NCBI RefSeq assembly: GCF_016907435.1
Contig: NZ_JAFBBZ010000001.1
Location: 4,092,001 to 4,156,000, forward strand
DNA length: 64,000 nucleotides
Direction of reading: 5' to 3'
DNA from: Nocardioides salarius
Lineage (GTDB): Bacteria > Actinomycetota > Actinomycetes > Propionibacteriales > Nocardioidaceae
The position numbers were made by a program, and so were the translations under genes. The number at the start of each line of letters is the position of its first letter. The stretch's first letter is position 1. Shown here piece by piece: positions 41,296 to 49,516 of the stretch. Under the pieces are notes generated by a model, which was not told the DNA's origin, ran no database searches, and saw only the letters and a list, made by a program, of their open reading frames with translations.

Positions 41296-41386
41296 TCACC
41301 GGCGCACGGGTTTGTGACGATTGCCACGAAAACGGCTACTCGGCAGTACGCTGCGCTCACACATCGTTCTCTGGGGAGGGAAATTC

Positions 41387-42304
41387 GTGCGCAAGATTCT
41401 AGGACCGGTCCTGCTCGGACTCGGCGGCTTTCTGTTGATCGCCGGTCTGCTGGGGCTCGTCTGGGCACCTGGCGTCGTCGAGAAGACCCCGATCCAGGTC
41501 GAGACCATCACCATGCTCGAGGGCCAGGCCGGCAAGCTCGACACCTCGACCGGAGACCTGGTCGACAACCCGATCTTCGCCATCAGCGACACCCGCACCG
41601 ACACCGAGCTGTCCGACGACGACGCCGTCGCGTGGCTCTCGACCTCGTGCGTGATGATCGACCGCGGGGGCGACCGGGTGTGCGACGAGGACTCCGAGGA
41701 CCTGATCACGGCCTCCGTCGACATCTTCGCCACCGACCGCGTGACCGCCCTGGCCGACAACGAGACCCTCGACCTGCCCGCCGACGCGGTGCCCCACGAC
41801 GGCCTGGTCAACAAGTGGCCCTTCGGCGCCGAGCAGGAGACCTACCCCTACTGGGACGGCACCGTCGGCCAGGCCGTCGACGCCGCCTACGACCGCACCG
41901 AGTCGATCGAGGGCACCGAGACCTACGTCTACCGTGTCGAGATCGACGAGGCGCCCATCGAGGTCGCCGAGGGCGTGCCGGGCACCTACACGACCGTCAA
42001 GGAGATCTTCGTCGAGCCGCAGACCGGCGCGATCCTCAACCAGACCGAGGACCAGCAGCGCTACCTCGCCGACGGCACCCCGGCGCTCGACCTCCAGCTC
42101 GCCTTCACCGACGAGCAGGTCGCCCAGGGCGTCGACGACAACGCCGGTGACCGGCAGCTGCTGACCCTGGTCACCACGGTCCTGCCGATCGTCGGGTTCG
42201 TCGGGGGCGCGATCTGCCTCGTCGCCGGGCTGCTCCTGCTGCGTGGCCGCTCCAGGACCACGACCCACAGCCGCAAGCAGGACCTCGTCGGCGCCGGTCG
42301 CTGA
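41387..42304 (+). CDS. DUF3068 family membrane-anchored protein
   Basis: A 305-residue protein with one N-terminal helix (about 8-30) and one C-terminal helix (about 265-290), enclosing an extracytoplasmic domain. The pattern APGVVEKTPIQVETITMLEG, KWPFGAEQETYPYWD and the end PIVGFVGGAICLVAGLLLL matches DUF3068. Rv0227c, in the mycobacterial AftD region, is of this family. Its function is unknown; a role in wall glycan assembly is a reasonable inference. The GTG at 41387 is chosen because GGGGAGGG lies six bases upstream; a longer frame to 41321 has no ribosome site. Confidence 0.8.
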   Translation: MRKILGPVLLGLGGFLLIAGLLGLVWAPGVVEKTPIQVETITMLEGQAGKLDTSTGDLVDNPIFAISDTRTDTELSDDDAVAWLSTSCVMIDRGGDRVCDEDSEDLITASVDIFATDRVTALADNETLDLPADAVPHDGLVNKWPFGAEQETYPYWDGTVGQAVDAAYDRTESIEGTETYVYRVEIDEAPIEVAEGVPGTYTTVKEIFVEPQTGAILNQTEDQQRYLADGTPALDLQLAFTDEQVAQGVDDNAGDRQLLTLVTTVLPIVGFVGGAICLVAGLLLLRGRSRTTTHSRKQDLVGAGR

Positions 42305-42341
42305 CCCGTTCCACCCACCGGCCCTGGTGGTCGACCCGCGT

Positions 42342-43202
42342 TCAGCGCAGGTCGGCCACCAGGATCGCTGTTCCAGGGGTCAGTCGGCCCCGCACGCCCG
42401 ACCAGCCGCCCCACACGCGCTCGTGGTGCTCGGGCCACTCGGGCTCGAGCAGGCGTGCCAGCGCGAACCCGGCTCCGGCCAGCAGACCGACCCAGTCGCC
42501 CAGCGTGCGGTGGTGCTCGACGTAGCTCACCTCGCCCGTCGCGTCGTCGACCTCGACGTAGGGGGTGCGGTCCCAGTAGGACTGCGAGGCCACGAGGCCG
42601 GCCTCGCCGGGGTCGTCGGGGAACATCCACCGGGTCGGGTGGGTGATGGAGAAGGCGAAGCGCCCGCCCGGTCGCAGCACCCGGGCGGTCTCGCTCACGG
42701 CCTCGTCGATGTCGGCGACGAACTGCAGCGCCCCGAACGAGCTGAACACCACGTCGAAGGAGTCGTCGCGGAAGGGCAGCGCCGTGGCGGTGGCCAGGAC
42801 CGAGGGCACGGCCACGTCGGTGGCAGCGTCGATGCGGCGTGAGTGCTGCAGCTGGCGGTGCGACAGGTCGAGCCCGAAGGAGCGTCCGCCCGCCGCCCGT
42901 ACCCAGCGCGAGCACTGACCGGCCCCGGAGCCGACCTCGAGCACGTCGCGGCCCTCGAGGTCGCCCAGCACCCCGGCCTCGGCCTCCGTGAGGCCCTCGG
43001 GGCCCCACACGAAGCCGACGTCGCCGAGGAACTCGCCGTGGGTGGCCTGGTAGTCGTCGGCGTAGCGGTCCCAGTCGGGCCCGTTGGCGCGGCGCGACTC
43101 CGCCTCGTCGACCGCGCGCCGCTCGGCACGCACCGGCGCCTGAGGCGGGTGGTCGCGGGAGTCGGGGGTGACCGGGGGACGACCCGGCGGCTGGACGGTC
43201 AC
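42342..43202 (-). CDS. Class I SAM-dependent methyltransferase
   Basis: A 286-residue methyltransferase. The SAM motif is DVLEVGSGAGQCSRWV, with LDLSHRQLQ as the acidic strand and FDVVFSSFGALQFV as the active-site strand. A Pro-rich, charged arm (about 40 residues) precedes the domain. The GPDWDRYADDYQ opening is common in actinobacterial methyltransferases near metabolic genes. The substrate is unknown. Its GTG start overlaps the stop of the repeat-protein gene by four bases (GTGA), making a two-gene unit. Confidence 0.85.
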   Translation of the reverse strand: MTVQPPGRPPVTPDSRDHPPQAPVRAERRAVDEAESRRANGPDWDRYADDYQATHGEFLGDVGFVWGPEGLTEAEAGVLGDLEGRDVLEVGSGAGQCSRWVRAAGGRSFGLDLSHRQLQHSRRIDAATDVAVPSVLATATALPFRDDSFDVVFSSFGALQFVADIDEAVSETARVLRPGGRFAFSITHPTRWMFPDDPGEAGLVASQSYWDRTPYVEVDDATGEVSYVEHHRTLGDWVGLLAGAGFALARLLEPEWPEHHERVWGGWSGVRGRLTPGTAILVADLR

Positions 43203-43771
43203 GGGCCGAGCGGGGTCGGCTTGCGCCGCGACATCGGGAAGCGGCCGGCGAGGTCGCCGAGCGGGCCGACGGCACGGCCGAGCGCGTCGGCGGACGACGA
43301 CAGCGTCGGGACCACCGCGGCCAGCTCGGCGAGCCGCGGCTGGATCGCCTCCAGGGTGGCGCCGAGCTGGACGAGCTGGTCGAGGGCGCCGTCCTCGGCG
43401 AGCAGCCGGTCGAGGGAGCCCCCCGGCGCCAGCAGCCGGTCGACCGGGCCCCCCTCGACGAGCAGCCGGTCGACGACGCCGTCCCGCGCCAGCATCCGCC
43501 CCAGCGGGCGGTCGGGCGCCATCAGCTCGTTGACGGCCCCGGCCAGCCGCATCGGCCCGTGCTCGTCGGTCAGCAGGTCGGTGAGCTGCTGGGCGTAGCC
43601 CCGCTCGCCGATCACGCGCAGCAGCAGGTCGGCGTACCCGCCCGGGCGTCGCAGCGGCCCGTCGGGCGAGGCCAGGACGCCCAGGGCGAGCGTGGTGCGG
43701 GTCGCGGCGACGCTGACGCGCCACGGCAGGAGCGCGGCCTCGCGGAGCGCCGGCGGCAGGGGGAGCAGCAT
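43199..43771 (-). CDS. Uncharacterised protein with decapeptide DRLL repeats
   Basis: I do not recognise a characterised family for this 190-residue protein. The N-terminal 40 residues are hydrophobic and helical (LPLPPALREAALLPWRVSV). The middle contains five 10-residue repeats (residues 91-140) with consensus DRLL-x-x-x-G-x-x, likely amphipathic helix turns. The C-terminal part is an Ala/Leu helix (about 135-170) and a basic tail SRRKPTPLGP. It may associate with membrane or with hydrophobic inclusions, but that is inference. The ATG follows TACGGT by six bases, so it is likely leaderless. It is co-translated with the methyltransferase. Confidence 0.7.
   Translation of the reverse strand: MLLPLPPALREAALLPWRVSVAATRTTLALGVLASPDGPLRRPGGYADLLLRVIGERGYAQQLTDLLTDEHGPMRLAGAVNELMAPDRPLGRMLARDGVVDRLLVEGGPVDRLLAPGGSLDRLLAEDGALDQLVQLGATLEAIQPRLAELAAVVPTLSSSADALGRAVGPLGDLAGRFPMSRRKPTPLGP
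43352..43501 (-). repeat. Five in-frame 30-base repeats (decapeptide units)
   Basis: The units encode GRMLARDGVV, DRLLVEGGPV, DRLLAPGGSL, DRLLAEDGAL and DQLVQLGATL. They are diverged at the DNA level and kept in frame, so this is a protein repeat rather than a CRISPR array or satellite. Confidence 0.75.
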
Positions 43772-43777
43772 GGGTCA

Positions 43778-43783
43778 ACCGTA
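43778..43783 (-). promoter_or_regulatory. Predicted -10 element of leaderless repeat-protein gene
   Basis: TACGGT on the minus strand ends six bases before the ATG at 43771. The divergent phosphotransferase gene has CAGCAT at 43817-43822, seven bases before its GTG, as a weaker counterpart in the same 58-base gap. Confidence 0.5.
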
Positions 43784-43829
43784 CGGTCACGCGCGCCCCC
43801 GTGGGTGTCGACGTGGCAGCATCCGGGCC

Positions 43830-44780
43830 GTGGACACCCCAGAGTCGAGCCCCGCCCCGGACTTCGCCTCGCTTCGTCCCCTCGAGGGAGGCTGGTCGGG
43901 GGAGACGTTCGTGGCCGAGGCCGGCGGTGAGCGCACGGTGGTGCGGATCTACGCGGGACGGCGCGGCCCCGAGGCGCCCGCCGTCGACGCCGCCGTGCTC
44001 GCGCTCGCCGCCGGCGTGGTGCCGGGGGTGCCTCCCGTCCTCGAGGTGCGCCGGGCCGACCCCGACCAGGGGCTGCCGGGGCTCCTGGTGACCGGCTTCC
44101 TGCCCGGGGAGCGGGGCGACCTGCTGCTCCCGCGCCTCGACGACGCGGGGGCCGCGGCCGCCGGCGAGGCGCTGGGACGGGTGCTGGCCGCGCTGGCCGG
44201 CGCGGCGCTGCCCCGCGGGGGAGCCTTCGTCGACCCCGCGCTGACGATCGGCCCGCACCCGGCGCCGTACGACGTCGATGGTCTGGACGAGCTGGTCGAG
44301 GTGATGGTGCAGGCGCCGGGGTCGCGGCTGCCCGACCTCGGCCTGCCGGCGCTGGACACCCTGGCCGGCCTGGCCCGCGAGGCGCAGGACCTGCTCGACG
44401 AGGTGCCGCAGCACTGCCTGGTGCACAGCGACCTGAACCCCAAGAACCTGCTGCTGCGCCGGCACGAGGGCGCCGAGCCCCGCGTCGAGGTCACCGGGGT
44501 GCTCGACTGGGAGTTCGCCCACGCCGGCCACCCGTTCACCGACCTGGGCAACCTGCTGCGCTTCGACCGGCGCCCGGCCTTCCACGACGTCGTGCTGGCG
44601 ACGTACGCCGACCTGCGCGGCCTCGACGCCCGGCGGGCGCTCGACCTGGCCCGGGCCGCCGACCTGCCGGCGCTGGTGGAGCTGGCCTCACGTGCGGGCG
44701 CGAACCCGGTGTGCGACCGCGCCGCGGTGCGGCTGCGTGCCATCATCGCGAGTGGTGACCTGCACGCGACCGAGGACTGA
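43830..44780 (+). CDS. Aminoglycoside-phosphotransferase-fold kinase
   Basis: A 316-residue kinase-like protein of the APH/choline-kinase family. The catalytic loop is CLVHSDLNPKNLLL (His-x-Asp with the metal-binding Asn) and the Mg-binding Asp is in GVLDWEFAHAGHPFTDLGN. The N-lobe begins LEGGWSGETFVAE. Chromosomal members phosphorylate sugars, amino acids or small metabolites; resistance to aminoglycosides should not be assumed. The GTG at 43830 is chosen to avoid overlap with the divergent gene, though the same frame is open to 43692. Confidence 0.82.
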   Translation: MDTPESSPAPDFASLRPLEGGWSGETFVAEAGGERTVVRIYAGRRGPEAPAVDAAVLALAAGVVPGVPPVLEVRRADPDQGLPGLLVTGFLPGERGDLLLPRLDDAGAAAAGEALGRVLAALAGAALPRGGAFVDPALTIGPHPAPYDVDGLDELVEVMVQAPGSRLPDLGLPALDTLAGLAREAQDLLDEVPQHCLVHSDLNPKNLLLRRHEGAEPRVEVTGVLDWEFAHAGHPFTDLGNLLRFDRRPAFHDVVLATYADLRGLDARRALDLARAADLPALVELASRAGANPVCDRAAVRLRAIIASGDLHATED

Positions 44781-44816
44781 GCTGCTCGGCGCCCTGCCGC
44801 GCGGGTGCCCGCCTGG

Positions 44817-44847
44817 TTGGACGGGCGTGTGACGCGCGGCGTACGCT
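44817..44847 (+). promoter_or_regulatory. Predicted promoter of rpsA
   Basis: TTGGAC (44817-44822) and TACGCT (44842-44847) are 19 bases apart in the 255-base gap before rpsA. The leader would be about 180 bases. Nothing else recognisable was found in this gap; a small open frame at 44805-45011 is not convincing. Confidence 0.5.
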
Positions 44848-45035
44848 GTTGCAGCGCCTGGAGTCTGCCTGCGTCCCATACGGAGCGGACCTGGCTCATC
44901 GCCTGTCCTGACCTCGTCGGTCGGGGTCGCCGCAGCCGCACCGCATCATGGGTGCCGCCGCGTCGACGGTGGTGGAAGAGGACCCCTCGCGCACGTCCGC
45001 ACGATTCCTGACCACGTGAAGGTTCCACTTCCCTT

Positions 45036-46526
45036 ATGACGAGCACCATCTCCACTCTTCCTGACTACGACGCGCCGCAGATCGCGATCAACGACATCGG
45101 GTCGGAAGAGGACTTCCTCGCCGCGATCGACGCGACCATCAAGTACTTCAACGACGGCGACATCGTCGACGGCACCATCGTCAAGGTGGACCGCGACGAG
45201 GTCCTGCTGGACATCGGCTACAAGACCGAGGGCGTCATCCCCTCGCGCGAGCTGTCGATCAAGCACGACGTCGACCCCAACGAGGTCGTCGCCGTCGGCG
45301 ACAAGGTCGAGGCCCTCGTCCTCCAGAAGGAGGACAAGGAAGGCCGTCTGATCCTGTCCAAGAAGCGCGCGCAGTACGAGCGGGCCTGGGGCACCATCGA
45401 GCAGGTCAAGGAGGAGGACGGCGTCGTCGAGGGCACCGTCATCGAGGTCGTCAAGGGCGGCCTCATCCTCGACATCGGCCTGCGCGGCTTCCTGCCCGCC
45501 TCGCTGGTGGAGATGCGCCGCGTCCGCGACCTGCAGCCCTACGTGGGCCAGACGCTCGAGGCGAAGATCATCGAGCTCGACAAGAACCGCAACAACGTGG
45601 TCCTGTCCCGTCGCGCCTGGCTCGAGCAGACCCAGTCCGAGGTCCGCCACGGCTTCCTCACCCAGCTGCAGAAGGGCCAGATCCGCAAGGGTGTCGTGTC
45701 CTCGATCGTCAACTTCGGTGCCTTCGTGGACCTCGGTGGCGTCGACGGCCTCGTGCACGTCTCGGAGCTGTCCTGGAAGCACATCGACCACCCCTCCGAG
45801 GTCGTGGCCGTGGGCGACGAGGTCACCGTCGAGGTCCTCGATGTCGACATGGACCGCGAGCGGGTCTCGCTGTCGCTCAAGGCGACGCAGGAGGACCCCT
45901 GGCAGCACTTCGCCCGGACCCACCAGATCGGTCAGATCGTGCCCGGCAAGGTCACCAAGCTGGTGCCCTTCGGCTCGTTCGTCCGCGTCGAGGAGGGCAT
46001 CGAGGGCCTGGTGCACATCTCCGAGCTCGCCGAGCGTCACGTCGAGATCCCCGAGCAGGTCGTCCAGGTCAACGACGACGTCATGGTCAAGATCATCGAC
46101 ATCGACCTCGAGCGTCGCCGGATCTCGCTGTCGCTCAAGCAGGCCAACGAGACCGCTGCCGCGTCGGACGTCGAGGAGTTCGACCCGACGCTGTACGGCA
46201 TGACCGCGACCTACGACGAGCAGGGCAACTACGTCTACCCCGAGGGCTTCGACCCCGAGACGGGCGAGTGGCTCGAGGGCTTCGACGACCAGCGCGCCGT
46301 CTGGGAGGAGCAGTACGCCAAGGCGCACGCTCGCTGGGAGGCCCACGTCAAGCAGCAGGCCGAGGCCAAGGTGGCCGAGGTCGAGGCCGGCGAGGCCACC
46401 TCGTACTCCAGCGGTGGCAGCACCAGCACCGACGAGGTCGAGGGTGTCGAGACCGACGGCGGCTCGCTCGCCTCGGACGAGGCGCTGCAGGCGCTGCGTG
46501 AGAAGCTCACCGGCGGCGGCAACTGA
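45036..46526 (+). CDS. rpsA: 30S ribosomal protein S1
   Basis: Ribosomal protein S1 holds mRNA on the small subunit during initiation. The 496-residue protein has four S1 RNA-binding domains at about residues 37-105, 122-187, 208-276 and 293-362; the third and fourth carry the FGAFVDLGGVDGLVH and FGSFVRVEEGIEGLVH signatures. An acidic, Ser/Thr-rich tail follows. Four domains is the usual actinobacterial form (six in enterobacteria). The ATG has only a distant GAAGG (13 bases), so the ribosome site is weak, as is common for S1 genes, which are often self-regulated. Confidence 0.96.
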   Translation: MTSTISTLPDYDAPQIAINDIGSEEDFLAAIDATIKYFNDGDIVDGTIVKVDRDEVLLDIGYKTEGVIPSRELSIKHDVDPNEVVAVGDKVEALVLQKEDKEGRLILSKKRAQYERAWGTIEQVKEEDGVVEGTVIEVVKGGLILDIGLRGFLPASLVEMRRVRDLQPYVGQTLEAKIIELDKNRNNVVLSRRAWLEQTQSEVRHGFLTQLQKGQIRKGVVSSIVNFGAFVDLGGVDGLVHVSELSWKHIDHPSEVVAVGDEVTVEVLDVDMDRERVSLSLKATQEDPWQHFARTHQIGQIVPGKVTKLVPFGSFVRVEEGIEGLVHISELAERHVEIPEQVVQVNDDVMVKIIDIDLERRRISLSLKQANETAAASDVEEFDPTLYGMTATYDEQGNYVYPEGFDPETGEWLEGFDDQRAVWEEQYAKAHARWEAHVKQQAEAKVAEVEAGEATSYSSGGSTSTDEVEGVETDGGSLASDEALQALREKLTGGGN

Positions 46527-46569
46527 CCCGGCTGAGACCCAGCCGGTCGGCGCCACGCTGACCTGACGA

Positions 46570-46605
46570 CGAGGGCCCGGTCACCGAGAGGTGACCGGGC
46601 CCTCG
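46570..46605 (+). terminator. Strong terminator after rpsA (possibly bidirectional)
   Basis: A perfect 16-base-pair stem (46570-46585 with 46590-46605) is closed by a GAGA tetraloop of the GNRA type and followed by TTGCG. The small minus-strand gene ends 20 bases further on, so the hairpin may serve both strands. Confidence 0.9.
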
Positions 46606-46624
46606 TTGCGTCCGCGGCGCGGGC

Positions 46625-46792
46625 TCAGTGGTACCAGGAGCCGGAGTGGTCGAAGGGCTCGTCCGGGTGGCTGCGCGGCGGGCGGTAGTCGGTGTGGAAG
46701 AAGGGGTCGTCGGCGTCGATGACCTCGAGGAGCGCCAGTGCGACGCCCGTGACCAGCAGGACCAGGGTGATGAAGAAGAGTAGTTCGCTCAT
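46625..46792 (-). CDS. Small single-helix membrane protein
   Basis: A 55-residue protein: an N-terminal hydrophobic helix (SELLFFITLVLLVTGVALALLE) followed by a soluble tail rich in Asp, Pro and aromatic residues (DDPFFHTDYRPPRSHPDEP) that ends SGSWYH. I do not know the family. The coding pattern and clean start and stop between a terminator and a divergent regulator support a real gene. CATGAT seven bases before the ATG could be its -10; there is no ribosome site. The divergent GlxA-type gene may control it. Confidence 0.55.
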   Translation of the reverse strand: MSELLFFITLVLLVTGVALALLEVIDADDPFFHTDYRPPRSHPDEPFDHSGSWYH

Positions 46793-46819
46793 GGCAGCAA
46801 TCATGCGCCTGCCTTGATC

Positions 46820-46835
46820 CTGCCAACAGTGGCAG
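46820..46835. promoter_or_regulatory. Possible operator for the GlxA-type regulator
   Basis: A perfect inverted repeat, CTGCCA-ACAG-TGGCAG, lies in the 91-base divergent gap. CTGCCA recurs at 46859-46864 and a near copy (CTGCCT) at 46809-46814. Such spaced half-sites are typical for AraC-type regulators. Confidence 0.45.
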
Positions 46836-46883
46836 AGATGTCAGGCGTCGACGTTTTCCTGCCATCCGTGACACACTGGGCCG

Positions 46884-47828
46884 ATGCTCAGCAACGTCGC
46901 CGTCCTCGTCTACGACGGGGTCGCGCCCTTCGAGCTCGGTGTCGTCTGCGAGGCGTTCGGAGTCGACCGGCGAGACGACGGCGTGCCCCTGGTCGACTTC
47001 GCCGTGTGTGCGCCGCGACCAGGACAGGTCGCGACGGACGCCGGCTTCTCGATCCTGGTCGAGCACGGGCTGGACCGGCTGGAGCAGGCCGACCTCGTCT
47101 GCGTCCCGGCGATGCCACGCACGCCCGGCCTGCCGGAGGGCGTCGCCGGAGCGCTGCAGCGCGTGGTAGCTCGCGGCGCGCGCGTGCTCTCGGTCTGCTC
47201 GGGGGCCTTCACGCTCGGGGAGGCAGGGCTCCTCGACGGCCGCGCCTGCACCACGCACTGGCGACACACGGCCGAGCTCGCCGAGCGGTTCCCGCTGGCG
47301 CAGGTGGTGCCCGAGGTCCTGTACGTCGACGCCGGCCAGGTCGTGACCGGCGCCGGCACCGCGGCCGGCATCGACGCCTGCCTGCACCTGTGGCGCCAGG
47401 AGCACGGTTCCCGGGTCGCCGGAGCGGTCGCCAGAAGGATGGTGGTGGCCCCGCAGCGCGACGGGGGACAGGCGCAGTTCATCGCGCGGGCCGTGCCCGA
47501 CTGTGAGGCCGAGACGCTGGGCCCGCTGCTGACGTGGATCGTGGAGCACCTCGACGAGGAGCTGGGTGTCGATGCCCTCGCGCGCCGGGCGTTGATGTCA
47601 CCGCGGACGTTCGCACGGCGCTTCCGCGAGGAGACCGGTACCACCCCGCACAGCTGGGTGACCCACCAGCGGGTGGCCGCCGCGGAGGAGCTGCTCGAGC
47701 GCAGCGACCTGGGCGTCGAGCAGATCGCCGCCAGGGTCGGCTTCGGCAACGCGGCGACCTTGCGCCAGCAGTTCAGCCGGGTGCGGGGGATCAGTCCTCA
47801 GCAGTACCGGCGCCAGTTCGCCTGCTGA
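46884..47828 (+). CDS. GlxA-family transcriptional regulator (DJ-1/PfpI plus AraC HTH)
   Basis: A 314-residue regulator. The N-terminal DJ-1/PfpI-like domain (about 1-185) keeps the nucleophile-elbow cysteine in VLSVCSGAFTLGEAGLL; the C-terminal AraC DNA-binding domain (about 215-312) has LARRALMSPRTFARRF and VGFGNAATLRQQF helix-turn-helix motifs. Relatives sense small molecules, often amines or nitrogen compounds. It is divergent from a 55-residue membrane protein and lies beside a dicarboxylate transporter on the other strand, both of which are possible targets. The ATG follows CACACT by six bases. Confidence 0.88.
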   Translation: MLSNVAVLVYDGVAPFELGVVCEAFGVDRRDDGVPLVDFAVCAPRPGQVATDAGFSILVEHGLDRLEQADLVCVPAMPRTPGLPEGVAGALQRVVARGARVLSVCSGAFTLGEAGLLDGRACTTHWRHTAELAERFPLAQVVPEVLYVDAGQVVTGAGTAAGIDACLHLWRQEHGSRVAGAVARRMVVAPQRDGGQAQFIARAVPDCEAETLGPLLTWIVEHLDEELGVDALARRALMSPRTFARRFREETGTTPHSWVTHQRVAAAEELLERSDLGVEQIAARVGFGNAATLRQQFSRVRGISPQQYRRQFAC

Positions 47829-47840
47829 GGCCGTGACGCC

Positions 47841-49439
47841 TCACAGCACCAGGTCGAGAGCGAACGGGCCGATCGTGACGGTGAAGACCGTGATGAGGAC
47901 GACGCCGAGCACGTTGAGCACGGCCCCGCCGCGCGCCATGTCGGCGATGCGCACCGCACCGGTGCCGAAGACGATGGCGTTGGGCGGGGTGCCGACCGGC
48001 AGCATGAACGCGCAGGTCGCCGCGAGCGCGGCCGGGATCAACAGGGTCACCGGGTCGACACCGAGGCCGGCGGCGACGCCGCCGAGCACGGGGATGAAGG
48101 TCGCGGCGGTCGCGGTGTTGCTGGTGACCTCGGTCAGCAGCAGCACCAGCGCGACGACGGCGGCGAGCAGCAGGACGATCGGCAGCGCGCCCAGAGCGCC
48201 CACCTGCTCGCCGAACCAGGCGTCGAGCCCGGTGGCGGCCACGGCGCCGGCGAGGCTGAGGCCGCCGCCGAACAGGAGCAGCACGCCCCACGGGAGACCG
48301 CGCTCGGCGTCCTGCCACTCCAGGGTCATCCGGCCGCGGTCGTCGCCGGGGATCAGGAACATCACCAGGCCGGCGGTGATGGCGATCGCGGTGTCGTCGA
48401 AGCCGTCGAGCCAGGGGGCCCGCTCGCCGAGGTCGCCGATGCTGGCCAGCACACCGGGCACGACCCAGAAGAAGGCCGCGGTGGCGAAGACCGCCAGCAC
48501 CACCTTCTCGCCCTGGCTGGCCGGGCCGAGGTCGTCGATCTGGGAGTCGATCAGCTCGCGCCCACCAGGGATCGAGTCGAGCCGGAAGCGGAAGATCACC
48601 CGGGTCACCAGCAGCCAGGCGAGGGCCAGGAAGACCACCACGAGGGGGAGGCCGAGCATCATCCACTCCGCGAAGCCGACGTCGCGGCCGAGCTCGGTGG
48701 ACAGGTAGCCGGCCACGATCGCGTTGGGCGGCGAGCCCAGCAGGGTGCCGAGACCGCCGATGGAGGCCGCCCAGGCGACCGAGAGCAGCAGGGCGACGCC
48801 GAAGAGCCGCACGTCGGGGTCGTCGATGACCTCGTGGAGGCTCTCGCGCCCGCCGAGGCGCTCGGTGAGCTCGGCCTCGTCGGTGCTCTGCCGGCTGCCG
48901 GCGCTGTTCTCGACGACCAGTGCCAGCACCGACAGGGCGATGGGCAGCATCATCAGCGTCGTGGCGGTGTTGGAGACCCACATGGACAAGAAGGCCGTCG
49001 CGATCATCATCCCGAGGATGATCCGGCGCGGGTGGGTGCCGACGCGGCGCAGCGTGAGCAGGGCGATGCGCCGGTGCAGGTCCCACTTCTGCATGGCGAT
49101 CGCGATCAGGAATCCTCCGAGGAAGAGGAAGACGATGGGGTCGGCGTACGGCGCCGTCGCGTCGGGGACGGCGACGCCGTCGGTCAGCGCGGGCAGCAGC
49201 GCGATGGGCAGCAGGGCCGTGGCCGCCAGAGGGAGGGCCTCGGTCATCCACCAGGTGGCCATCAGGGCGCCCACGGCGGCGACGACGCGCCCGTCCTGGG
49301 AGAGCTCGGCGCCACCCAGGGCCAGGTAGACCGCGGCGGCGATGACGACGCCGAGCACCCGCACCCCCCACGTGTGCCGTGCCGAGCGGGTGGGCCCGCC
49401 CTCGTGCTGCGGCGGCGCCGCCTGGTCCGTGCTGGTCAT
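47841..49439 (-). CDS. SLC13/DASS-family dicarboxylate transporter
   Basis: A 532-residue sodium-coupled anion symporter with about twelve hydrophobic segments. The two SNT motifs that bind sodium and carboxylate are present: SNTATTLMMLPIAL and TSNTATAATFIPVLGG, together with the LPVGTPPNAIVFGTG end motif. Likely substrates are succinate, malate, fumarate or citrate, which cannot be told apart here. A GGGAGG ribosome site precedes the ATG. It is convergent with the GlxA-type regulator, 12 bases apart. Confidence 0.9.
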   Translation of the reverse strand: MTSTDQAAPPQHEGGPTRSARHTWGVRVLGVVIAAAVYLALGGAELSQDGRVVAAVGALMATWWMTEALPLAATALLPIALLPALTDGVAVPDATAPYADPIVFLFLGGFLIAIAMQKWDLHRRIALLTLRRVGTHPRRIILGMMIATAFLSMWVSNTATTLMMLPIALSVLALVVENSAGSRQSTDEAELTERLGGRESLHEVIDDPDVRLFGVALLLSVAWAASIGGLGTLLGSPPNAIVAGYLSTELGRDVGFAEWMMLGLPLVVVFLALAWLLVTRVIFRFRLDSIPGGRELIDSQIDDLGPASQGEKVVLAVFATAAFFWVVPGVLASIGDLGERAPWLDGFDDTAIAITAGLVMFLIPGDDRGRMTLEWQDAERGLPWGVLLLFGGGLSLAGAVAATGLDAWFGEQVGALGALPIVLLLAAVVALVLLLTEVTSNTATAATFIPVLGGVAAGLGVDPVTLLIPAALAATCAFMLPVGTPPNAIVFGTGAVRIADMARGGAVLNVLGVVLITVFTVTIGPFALDLVL

Positions 49440-49516
49440 GGTGCCTCCCGAGAGAGACCGGCCCTGGACGTGTCAGCCGATCTGCTTCACCTCACACCTG
49501 GGCGATCGGGTCGGGC

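Noticed and set aside
43352..43501. CRISPR-like array
   Set aside because: The 30-base units have no spacers, have diverged at the DNA level and are in frame within a protein.
43830..44780. Calling the phosphotransferase an aminoglycoside-resistance gene
   Set aside because: The fold is broad and chromosomal members act on many metabolites; nothing in the sequence indicates drug specificity.
44805..45011. Small open frame upstream of rpsA
   Set aside because: It is Arg/Trp-rich with no start signal, and it overlaps the predicted rpsA promoter and leader.
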